The position numbers and the translations under genes were made by a program. Positions 5,536 to 11,642 of a DNA stretch of 11,642 nucleotides are shown here, piece after piece (the stretch's first letter is position 1; each line of letters opens with the position of its first letter). Location: NCBI GenBank assembly GCA_031288765.1, contig JAITQV010000252.1, forward strand, positions 1-11,642, written 5' to 3'. A model generated the notes under the pieces. That model searched no databases and was not told the origin of the DNA. It saw only the letters and a list, made by a program, of their open reading frames with translations. The DNA is from Planctomycetaceae bacterium. GTDB lineage: Bacteria > Planctomycetota > Planctomycetia > Pirellulales > Thermoguttaceae.

Positions 5536-6195
5536 GTGTCTGAGTTACCGAAAAGATTAGAACGTTTGTTTTTGAAGTTGGATCGTGCGGCGTTGGCGGT
5601 TGAACAACAATTAGCCGACATGCTGTTCGCCGTCAACAACAACAGTTTGTCCGACGCGGAAGCGATTATCGCCGGAGACGAAGCAATTGATCGCCGTGAA
5701 GTTGAAATTGAGCGGGAATGTATTCGTCTTCTCGCTTTGTATCAACCGGCGGCAAGCGATTTGCGTAAAATTTGTTTCGCAATCAAAGTCAATAACGATT
5801 TGGAACGTATTGCGGACAATTGTGTTTCCTCCGCGAAAATGATGCCGATTTTGATTGAGGATCATATTTCAGTGAGTCAGTTTTCCACATTCCGGGTGTT
5901 GAGTGATTCGGTTGTCGATGCGGTGCAGCAAACAATCCGGCTTCTTTCAACCAATCAGGAAGTAACATTAGCGGTTTCGATAATTCGAAATGACCGTTCG
6001 GTGGTGGATGCGGCTTACCGTGATTTTTTGCAGGCGGTTTTTGCGGAAGGCGAACGTTTGCATGGTCAGGTCAATGCGGTGTATGCGCTCACTTCTATTG
6101 GTCGGGCGTTGGAACGAATCGGCGATTTATGTACCAATATTGCCGAAGACACCGTCTTTCTATTGACCGGCGAAATTGTCCGGCATACGATTTGA
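5536..6195 (+). CDS. phoU: Phosphate signalling regulator PhoU
   Basis: PhoU dampens Pho-regulon signalling when phosphate is plentiful, acting between the Pst transporter and the PhoR-type sensor kinase at the inner face of the membrane. The 219 residues, the usual length, form two related three-helix PhoU domains. The repeated metal-site signatures are visible: DEAIDRREVEIE (48-59), NNDLERIADNC (86-96) in repeat 1 and GRALERIGDLCTNIAE (189-204) in repeat 2, with LYQPAASDLRKI (68-79) typical of the family. GTG at 5536 is the only start before an in-frame stop at 5518-5520, and the first Met (residue 29) would cut helix 1. There is no Shine-Dalgarno sequence. The distance to pstB (697 bp of repeats) leaves open whether it shares the pst transcript or has its own promoter. 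Confidence 0.95.
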   Translation: MSELPKRLERLFLKLDRAALAVEQQLADMLFAVNNNSLSDAEAIIAGDEAIDRREVEIERECIRLLALYQPAASDLRKICFAIKVNNDLERIADNCVSSAKMMPILIEDHISVSQFSTFRVLSDSVVDAVQQTIRLLSTNQEVTLAVSIIRNDRSVVDAAYRDFLQAVFAEGERLHGQVNAVYALTSIGRALERIGDLCTNIAEDTVFLLTGEIVRHTI

Positions 6196-6251
6196 CGGCG
6201 GTTTGTAAATGTAATGTAGTTGTTTGTTTATTTTTTTCAACCTTTAACCAC

Positions 6252-6257
6252 TATAAT
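6252..6257 (+). promoter_or_regulatory. Possible -10 box giving a near-leaderless pstS mRNA
   Basis: A perfect TATAAT ends 5 bases before the pstS ATG at 6263, so a transcript from it would start at or next to the start codon. No convincing -35 box lies 17 bp upstream (T-rich DNA), and the sequence could be chance in AT-rich DNA. pstS may instead be read from the upstream genes. Confidence 0.25.
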
Positions 6258-6262
6258 TAACG

Positions 6263-7075
6263 ATGCTGAAAAAGTTGTTTACAATGGGTTTGTTTCTTGC
6301 GTTAGCTTCATTTACTGTTGCGCAAGAGATTCGTATTGAAGGTTCGACAACGGTTGGTCCGATTGTTGATGCCTTTGTTGAAGCGATTAAATCGGACAGT
6401 GAAGCCCGGTTTACGGTCAAAAAGACGGGTTCGGGTGATGGAGCGGCGGCGTTGATTGACGGACGCTGCGAAGTTGCCGCGATGAGCCGGTTTATGAAAA
6501 AGGAAGAGTATGAAAAAGCGGTTGCTGCCGGACGGATGCCGGTGCCGTTTACGATTTGTATGGATGGAGTTTGTTTTATTGTCCATCCTTCCAATCCGGT
6601 GCGGCAACTAAATCAATCGCAGGTTACCGCGATTTACACCGGTAAAATTAAATCGTGGAAAGAATTGGGCGGTGCGGATATTCCGGTTGTTGCGATTAGC
6701 CGTGACACGTCGTCGGGAACGTATGAAGTGTTTCACGAATTGGCTGTCGGCAAGGCAAAACTCGGAAACAGTGTTGAATACACAAATTCAAATCCGCAAA
6801 TGTTTACCCGAATCAGCACAACACCCGGAGCGATTGGTTATGTTGGAGTTGGTTTTTTGCAGGAAGGCGTGGCAACCGTCAGGTTTGAAAACAAACTTCC
6901 CAATAAAGATTCTATTGCAGACGGGAGTTATCCGCTTTCGCGACCGTTGTATCTTTTTACGAATGGTTATCCGAAACCGGGTTCGCCGTTGATGCGGTTT
7001 TGTAATTTTTATTTGACGGAAGAAGGGCAGGATGTGATTACTGCCAAAGGGTTTGTTCCGTTCACAAAATATTGA
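6263..7075 (+). CDS. pstS: Periplasmic phosphate-binding protein PstS
   Basis: Solute receptor that captures phosphate outside the inner membrane and delivers it to PstCA. It is 270 residues with an N-terminal signal peptide: MLKK, a hydrophobic core at 5-17, and a likely cleavage after TVA at residue 20 (no Cys, so not a lipoprotein). The mature protein starts EIRIEGSTTVGP, the first phosphate loop. KTGSGDGAAAL (54-64), CEVAAMSR (69-76) and RDTSSGTYEVF (147-157) supply the other ligand loops of the PstS family, and TTPGAIGYVGVGF (187-199) is also typical. It belongs to the short PstS-like type rather than the roughly 320-350-residue Escherichia coli type. It lies last in the cluster, 67 bases after phoU, and no Pho-box array precedes it directly. 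No Shine-Dalgarno sequence is visible. Confidence 0.93.
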   Translation: MLKKLFTMGLFLALASFTVAQEIRIEGSTTVGPIVDAFVEAIKSDSEARFTVKKTGSGDGAAALIDGRCEVAAMSRFMKKEEYEKAVAAGRMPVPFTICMDGVCFIVHPSNPVRQLNQSQVTAIYTGKIKSWKELGGADIPVVAISRDTSSGTYEVFHELAVGKAKLGNSVEYTNSNPQMFTRISTTPGAIGYVGVGFLQEGVATVRFENKLPNKDSIADGSYPLSRPLYLFTNGYPKPGSPLMRFCNFYLTEEGQDVITAKGFVPFTKY

Positions 7076-7120
7076 AACGTGTGATACGCCAATAAACAAA
7101 AGAGAACAATTCACGCTCAA

Positions 7121-7147
7121 AATCAAAAGACAAACGACCTTTTGATT
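7121..7147. terminator. AT-rich 9-bp hairpin after pstS
   Basis: AATCAAAAG (7121-7129) and CTTTTGATT (7139-7147) are perfect complements around a 9-base loop, 45 bases after the pstS stop. The stem is AT-rich and no T run follows, so it is at best a weak terminator for pstS. The placement supports a 3'-end role more than the stability does. Confidence 0.35.
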
Positions 7148-7148
7148 G

Positions 7149-7237
7149 ATAGTTAGCGGTGAATAATGAAAACGCAAGCGGAGTTTTACGATTTGGTAGA
7201 AAATCCGCTTGCGAATCGTTCATCATTAACTATTAAC
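7149..7237. repeat. Nested inverted repeat between the convergent pstS and RM genes
   Basis: The inner arms CGCAAGCGGA (7173-7182) and TCCGCTTGCG (7204-7213) are a perfect 10-bp pair around a 21-base loop. Outside them ATAGTTA (7149-7155) pairs with TAACTAT (7227-7233), so the whole block folds as a long interrupted cruciform. ACGCAAGCGG is also found just after pstB (4873-4882), likewise preceded by a GATAG...AGCGG phrase. The block lies between two convergent genes and could terminate both, though no T run follows the arms. The rest of the gap, 7238-7340, is AT-rich, with CATTGC (7257-7262) pairing with GCAATG (7278-7283) ahead of a TTTTTT. Confidence 0.7.
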
Positions 7238-7340
7238 AGTCAAGTACAAGAGTTTGCATTGCTATTGATGCAATTTTGCAATGTATTAATTTTTTGCGAT
7301 AAAATTTGTATGTAATTTGTTTTTACTGTTTCTACAATTT

Positions 7341-10163
7341 TCATTGTTCGCCTCCTGCTTCTTCCGCAACCGCAATCTCTTCTTTCGTCAAACCGTAAAG
7401 TTGATAAACGATTTGATTAATTTTATCTTCGCAATAAGTAATTTTTTCGTTGAGTTGATTGATTTTTGACGGCAATTTTGTTTCTGATTTTTCGGCGTTC
7501 AATTTGAGAAGTTGATCGACTAATTTGACAATATCGTCGTGATTTTTTTTAGTTGGTTTGTGTTGCATATCAAGCGGCGGAAGAATAATGTATTGAGAAT
7601 AAATACGATCCATTACTCGCGCGGTTTCCGTTGTATCGCTAAATAAAACTTTTTGCAAATAAAAAGATGTTATCGGAACATTCAGCGCGGCGCACAAAAA
7701 TCGATAATCGCAAGAATACTTGCCGCGATTTATCGTAATGTTAACAAGTTTTTCAGTTGTCAAATACTCGCCGCTCGGATCAGGAAACGCAACTAATCGG
7801 CTTCCGCGCAACACCTTCAAAAAAACTCGCGGCGTCATAATTTTTTCAGCCTTAACCTGATACTTCGACGGAATCGTGATAAAATTAATCTTGTTCAAAA
7901 ACCATCTTTTCACATCGGGAACTTTGTTAATCCATTTTGTTTTCCCTTTTCGTATTGATTCTTTTTCCGCATCGGAAATATACAATCCGCGAAAAATATC
8001 ATCGGCAACATCGCCTAACTTGACGCTGTTTTTGTACAATTTCAAAATTAAGTTCTTCTGCGGCGCACTCAAACCAATCATCGGAATCGTTTTCGATATT
8101 GCTGTTACCGAGCGGTCAAAATGTCCCAACGTAACAATTTCTTTTGAATGATGAGGCAGTTTTAACGGAACAGCTTGAGCAATTTCCGGCGAAACAGTTT
8201 TTTTGTCCTTGTCAAAAATAAGGACAACCGATTCCAAATTGACTTGCGAAAATGCCTTGCCGACATCAAGAACATTAGCGGGACGATTATTTTGTATCAA
8301 CAGTTCACGAATACTATTCCACGCCGCATAATAACAAATCGTTTTCGGTACAATCATTCCCCAACATTGTTTCGATAAACGATTTGCAAGTTCAAGAAAA
8401 TAAGCGGCGCTGTCCGGCGACCTATTTTTATAACGAAGTTTCAGATAAGATTTATCAACTTTCAAATCAGCGCCCCAAGGCGGATTTCCGATAACGCAAT
8501 CGAAGCCGTTTTGTTTGAATATTTCGGGGAAGGCGTGTTTCCAGTTGAAGGGTTTAATTTTTTTCTCATCGCCGAAGTCAAAATTGTTGTCGTAAAAATC
8601 CGTGTCGATAAGACTGTTGCCGTCGCGGATATTGTCGTCGATTGAAGGTAAAACTTGTTCGTGAAATAGGCGTTGAATTGTTTCGACGCTTGCTTCCGTT
8701 TCGCCTTCCATACACTTGATAAGAAGACTCAATTTTGTTACCTCAACCGCATTCACATCTATATCAACGCCGAAAATATTATTAAGCAATATCCGTTTTT
8801 TTTCCGAAGTTGACAACATTCCCATTGGCGTCAACGGATCATTTTTGTGTCCTTTTGAAGGTTTTGCGTGTTTCAAATAATAATCTTGATGCCAGTCGAG
8901 CAAATATTGATACGCGCCTAATAGAAAACTTCCGCTGCCGCAAGCGGGATCAACAATCTTGATTCGGCTGACTTCCTTTGGTGTTTTACCTTCAACTAAT
9001 TTGCCGACAGTTTTTTGGACGATATATTGCACGATATATTGAGGCGTATAAAAAACGCCGCCGGACTTGCGAACTTCCGGCTTTGGTTCAATCTTAACCC
9101 GACCGCCGGAAGTTAAATATATCACCTTTCCGAGAAATTGCTCGTAAACACTGCCCAATATTTCGACAGGAATTACCGAAAAATTATAAGGACTCGGATA
9201 ATATAAATCTCGAACTATTGTCTTGATAACATGGTTGTCAATAATAACTGTTGCGCTGATTTTATCTTTATCAAAATTAAAAAGACCGGAATTATATTTC
9301 TCGTCGGCGCGAAGAAATCGTTTGAAAAGATTAGCGTAATAGTTACCTGTTTCTGTTGCAAGTTTAAGGGAGTTTTGCGGTTCGATTCCGCGGTCTTCCG
9401 CAATACGGATAAAAATTATACGGTCAAGCGTTTGTTGGACAACAAAATTGAGTTCATCTTCGGCGAGTTGTTTATTATTGCGGGAAATCGATGCGGCAAG
9501 AATTGTGCGCCAGTCGTCCATTAGTTGCAGGAAATCTTGATCAACAGTTGATGCGCCTTTTTTGTAGGTATCGCTTTTGATAAATTTTTCGAGACCGCCT
9601 TTGAGGACATTTTCTTTGCCGAATGTATTCCAGATAAAATTGAAACCGTTTGAAAATTGCGGATTATTTTTATCTTGAACGTAATCAAGATAAGTCAAGT
9701 AAACGAGCCGTCCGGTTGAAACTTTATCGGACGGGCTTGGTTTTCGCGTGCAATCGTAAACGGCAAATTCTTTGAAGTTCGTAACAATACTGACCGCCAA
9801 TTTTGAGTTCCAACCGTAACGCCGCAATTGGTCGGCGGGTTCGGCGGATTCTTTGATAGGGACGCTTGGTTTTTTGGCTTCGACAAAAAACAATCGATTC
9901 CCGCCGCCGAGCCGAAACGCATAATCCGGCGCTTTAATTGTTTGTCCGATGCGGAGTTTATCTTCATGAATTACTTCGCGGTTTGATTCGGAGTAACCTT
10001 GTTTGTTGCCGACGTCCCAACCGAGCGCTTCAAAAAACGGATCAACAAAATCGCAACGTGTTTGAGATTCATTGTAATCGGGATTTTCGTAATTCGCCGC
10101 TTGCGACGAATACTTCTCAATCAATTCAACTATCTTATTAAAAGCAATTTCTTTTGCAGTCAT
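7341..10163 (-). CDS. Type IIG restriction-modification enzyme (fused endonuclease and adenine-N6 methyltransferase)
   Basis: Single-chain enzyme of 940 residues expected to methylate adenine in a specific DNA site and cut unmethylated DNA, defending against phage or plasmids. The N-terminal domain (1-160) has a PD-ExK nuclease layout: DPFFEALGWDV (41-51), APD (78-80) and VEAKKP (94-99), with D80, E95 and K97 as the likely catalytic set. A helical connector spans about 200-360. The methyltransferase domain has FYTP (371-374), AdoMet-binding DPACGSGSFLLGAY (405-418), GVDIDVNAVEVTKLSL (465-480) and the catalytic NPPW (560-563) of gamma-type N6-adenine enzymes. About 700-940 is a TaqI/Eco57I-like target-recognition region ending in a short coiled coil. 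No HsdS or HsdR neighbour is present, so it is not type I. At about 940 residues without BREX neighbours it is not PglX. The start is ATG at 10161-10163, without a Shine-Dalgarno sequence; the N-terminal fold fits this start. Confidence 0.9.
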   Translation of the reverse strand: MTAKEIAFNKIVELIEKYSSQAANYENPDYNESQTRCDFVDPFFEALGWDVGNKQGYSESNREVIHEDKLRIGQTIKAPDYAFRLGGGNRLFFVEAKKPSVPIKESAEPADQLRRYGWNSKLAVSIVTNFKEFAVYDCTRKPSPSDKVSTGRLVYLTYLDYVQDKNNPQFSNGFNFIWNTFGKENVLKGGLEKFIKSDTYKKGASTVDQDFLQLMDDWRTILAASISRNNKQLAEDELNFVVQQTLDRIIFIRIAEDRGIEPQNSLKLATETGNYYANLFKRFLRADEKYNSGLFNFDKDKISATVIIDNHVIKTIVRDLYYPSPYNFSVIPVEILGSVYEQFLGKVIYLTSGGRVKIEPKPEVRKSGGVFYTPQYIVQYIVQKTVGKLVEGKTPKEVSRIKIVDPACGSGSFLLGAYQYLLDWHQDYYLKHAKPSKGHKNDPLTPMGMLSTSEKKRILLNNIFGVDIDVNAVEVTKLSLLIKCMEGETEASVETIQRLFHEQVLPSIDDNIRDGNSLIDTDFYDNNFDFGDEKKIKPFNWKHAFPEIFKQNGFDCVIGNPPWGADLKVDKSYLKLRYKNRSPDSAAYFLELANRLSKQCWGMIVPKTICYYAAWNSIRELLIQNNRPANVLDVGKAFSQVNLESVVLIFDKDKKTVSPEIAQAVPLKLPHHSKEIVTLGHFDRSVTAISKTIPMIGLSAPQKNLILKLYKNSVKLGDVADDIFRGLYISDAEKESIRKGKTKWINKVPDVKRWFLNKINFITIPSKYQVKAEKIMTPRVFLKVLRGSRLVAFPDPSGEYLTTEKLVNITINRGKYSCDYRFLCAALNVPITSFYLQKVLFSDTTETARVMDRIYSQYIILPPLDMQHKPTKKNHDDIVKLVDQLLKLNAEKSETKLPSKINQLNEKITYCEDKINQIVYQLYGLTKEEIAVAEEAGGEQ

Positions 10164-10208
10164 TTAATTTCAAATTTATTTTAATAGCTGTACATTTCAA
10201 GAATGTGT

Positions 10209-10619
10209 TTATGAAAATTCATTTTTATACACAATACCGTCAATTTCTCTGGAACTATTTTTTAGGCACAATAAGGAAGTAACATTTATCCATTCTCCTA
10301 TGTTTTTTACACCATGTTTCAATATAAAACCAAAAAATTTACCTGTGAATAATGAGTCTAATTGTTTTTCTATAAGAGGAACATAATTAACTCCTAATAT
10401 TTCCTCAATATCTATAAGAAAATCTACATCATCCCAATCTTTTTTTGCCCATTTTAATATTTGATTAGGTTCTGCTGATGAATGAACTTTATTTACAGGT
10501 AATCCAAAATTTTTTGCCAACACTTCTCTGATCGTTAAAGCAATTTCTTTCTGTTTTGTATCGGAAATACTGCTGCTTTTCAAAAAATCATCGGGTAATT
10601 GTATTTCAAGTTTTTTCAT
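10209..10619 (-). CDS. Small acyl-carrier-protein-like protein lacking the carrier serine
   Basis: 136 residues, no signal peptide or membrane segment. I do not recognise a named family. Residues 28-78 follow the acyl carrier protein pattern: LTIREVLAKNFGLPVNKV (28-45) resembles ACP helix 1, and WDDVDFLIDIEEILGVNY (62-79) resembles the DSLDxVELxxxLEEEFG helix 2. The phosphopantetheine Ser of the DSL motif is replaced by Asp (D64 in D63-D64-V65), so it could not carry a thioester. This could be an ACP-fold binding or immunity-type protein. Residues 80-136 form a tail I cannot place. It lies 44 bp after the ankyrin gene and 45 bp before the restriction enzyme, same strand, so co-transcription is plausible. 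It is noticeably more AT-rich than its neighbours. The start is ATG at 10617-10619. Confidence 0.7.
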   Translation of the reverse strand: MKKLEIQLPDDFLKSSSISDTKQKEIALTIREVLAKNFGLPVNKVHSSAEPNQILKWAKKDWDDVDFLIDIEEILGVNYVPLIEKQLDSLFTGKFFGFILKHGVKNIGEWINVTSLLCLKNSSREIDGIVYKNEFS

Positions 10620-10663
10620 AATAATTGTTTATCCGTCAACTGGGGAGAAATAATCGTAATTAT

Positions 10664-11642
10664 CTATTTAATAACATTTCCTGATTTCCCGCCGGCGTCT
10701 TGGAGAATTTTTTTAATTTCGTCTTTATCAGCGTAATCAAGCGGTGTTTTACCTTCAAAGTCTTTTATGTTTACGTCCGCGCCCTTTTCAATAAAAAATT
10801 TAACAACTTCCAAATGACCTTTATTTACAGCCACGAAAAGGGGAGTTATATCGTTATTATCCTTTACATTTACATCTGCACTATTTTCAACAAGATATGT
10901 AACAACTTTCAGATTACCTTTAAATGTAGCAAAGACGAGGGGAGTAAGACCGTATTTATCTTTTGCGTTTATATCCGCGCCTTTTTCAACAAAATATTTA
11001 ACAATTTCCAAATCATCATTATTTGCCGCCACGCTGAGGGGAATAGAACCGGCATTATTTTTTGTGTTTACATCCAATCCTTTTTCAACGAAATATTTAA
11101 CAACTTCCAGATTACCACTAACGGCAGCCCCAAAGAGGGAATTTCGACCGTCAATGCCTTTTATGTTTACATCCGCACCCTTTTCAACAAGATATTTAAC
11201 AACTTCCAGATTACCTCTAGCGGCAGCCACGAAGAGGGGAGTTATATCGTTATTATCTTTTATATTTACATCCAACCCCTTTTCAACAAAATATTCAACA
11301 ACTTCTAAATGACCATTAACAGCAGCATAAGTGAGGAGAGATGTACCGAGTGGATCTTTTGCGTTTATATCTGCCCCTTTTTCGACAAGATATTTAACAA
11401 CTTCTAAACGACCATTAAATACAGCCATAGAAAGAGGCTTCTCATCAGAAAAGGAGTCTTTTGCATTTACATCCGCCCCTTTTTCAACAAAATATTCAAT
11501 AATTTCCAAATTGCCAAAACCGGCAGTATAGGTAAGGAGAGATTTACCTTGTTGATCTTTTACGTTTACATCCGCGCCATTTTCAACAAGATATTGAACT
11601 ATTTTCAAGTCATTTCTATTTGTAGCATAGTGGAGGGGAGTT
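10664..11642 (-). CDS. Ankyrin-repeat protein (partial, 5' end beyond right edge)
   Basis: The frame is open to the last base: beyond the TTG at 11606-11608 it continues upstream as TPLHYATNRND, which completes a standard ankyrin repeat, so the true start lies outside the window. About 325 residues are visible. They make nine consecutive 33-residue ankyrin repeats (typical unit TPLxxAAxxGxLEVVKYLVEKGADVNxKD) plus a shorter C-terminal cap (TPLDYADKDEIKKILQDAG) and a polar tail ending GNVIK. Ankyrin arrays are protein-binding scaffolds; no enzymatic domain is visible in this part, and the N-terminus could add one or a signal peptide. One unit (repeat 2) is two residues longer (SFSDEKPL). Repeats are similar but not identical, so the array is not freshly expanded. 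The partner is unknown. It is upstream of the ACP-like and restriction genes on the same strand. Confidence 0.9.
   Translation of the reverse strand, partial: TPLHYATNRNDLKIVQYLVENGADVNVKDQQGKSLLTYTAGFGNLEIIEYFVEKGADVNAKDSFSDEKPLSMAVFNGRLEVVKYLVEKGADINAKDPLGTSLLTYAAVNGHLEVVEYFVEKGLDVNIKDNNDITPLFVAAARGNLEVVKYLVEKGADVNIKGIDGRNSLFGAAVSGNLEVVKYFVEKGLDVNTKNNAGSIPLSVAANNDDLEIVKYFVEKGADINAKDKYGLTPLVFATFKGNLKVVTYLVENSADVNVKDNNDITPLFVAVNKGHLEVVKFFIEKGADVNIKDFEGKTPLDYADKDEIKKILQDAGGKSGNVIK

Noticed and set aside
7341..10163. Type I restriction methylase (HsdM) or BREX PglX
   Set aside because: A nuclease domain and a recognition region lie in the same chain, there are no HsdS/HsdR or BREX partner genes in view, and length and motif order fit type IIG.
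10141..10545. Shared AAAGCAATTTCTTT in the restriction gene (about 10140) and the small ACP-like gene (about 10537)
   Set aside because: A 14-base match encoding similar KEIA residues in both proteins; most likely chance in AT-rich coding DNA, with no homology on either side.
10664..11608. Complete ankyrin gene starting at the TTG at 11606-11608
   Set aside because: The frame continues upstream to the window edge and encodes the first half of an ankyrin repeat, so this TTG is internal.

Overview
The window carries a phosphate-uptake locus on the + strand (about 1250-7080) and, converging on it from the right, a - strand group made of a type IIG restriction-modification enzyme, a small acyl-carrier-protein-like protein and an ankyrin-repeat protein (about 7341 to the right edge). 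The left kilobase is the end of an unrecognised gene followed by about 1 kb of palindromic and tandem repeats. No tRNA, rRNA, CRISPR array, transposase or phage gene was seen. The organism is a Gram-negative-type bacterium of moderate GC: the phosphate-binding protein has an ordinary Sec signal peptide and no lipobox. Most genes lack a clear Shine-Dalgarno sequence, TTG and GTG starts occur, and intergenic regions are full of small palindromes. This would fit Planctomycetota or a related gut or sediment lineage, but that is a guess from style, not a demonstrated assignment.

Region by region: 3-455 is the 3' end of a gene entering from the left. 456-1250 has no gene and holds at least three copies of a two-hairpin palindrome family, a tandem pair of a second two-hairpin repeat, degenerate copies of an AACCACNGAATACACGGAA-type motif in both orientations, and a hexamer microsatellite. 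1253-1407 is the control region of the phosphate genes: a duplicated 35-bp block, then seven CTTAAYA-type direct repeats at an exact 11-bp period, ending 9 bp before a perfect TATAAT. This has the layout of a PhoB/PhoP-activated promoter.

The phosphate genes are pstCA (both permease subunits fused in one 867-residue chain with a roughly 265-residue soluble insert), pstB (ATPase), phoU (regulator) and pstS (binding protein), in that order. PstS binds phosphate outside the inner membrane, PstCA forms the pore, PstB drives transport, and PhoU couples transport state to the PhoR/PhoB-type signalling pair, which is not in the window. Between pstB and phoU lies a 364-bp, 21-bp-period minisatellite, then a 7-bp-period tandem repeat touching the phoU start.

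On the - strand, transcription would run ankyrin protein (partial, starts beyond the right edge), then the 136-residue ACP-like protein, then the 940-residue type IIG enzyme, with gaps of about 45 bp. This could be one accessory operon. Most worth following up are the PstCA fusion with its insert, the seven-unit Pho-box-like array, covariation in the palindromes, wobble-position variation in the minisatellite, and the serine-less ACP-like protein.
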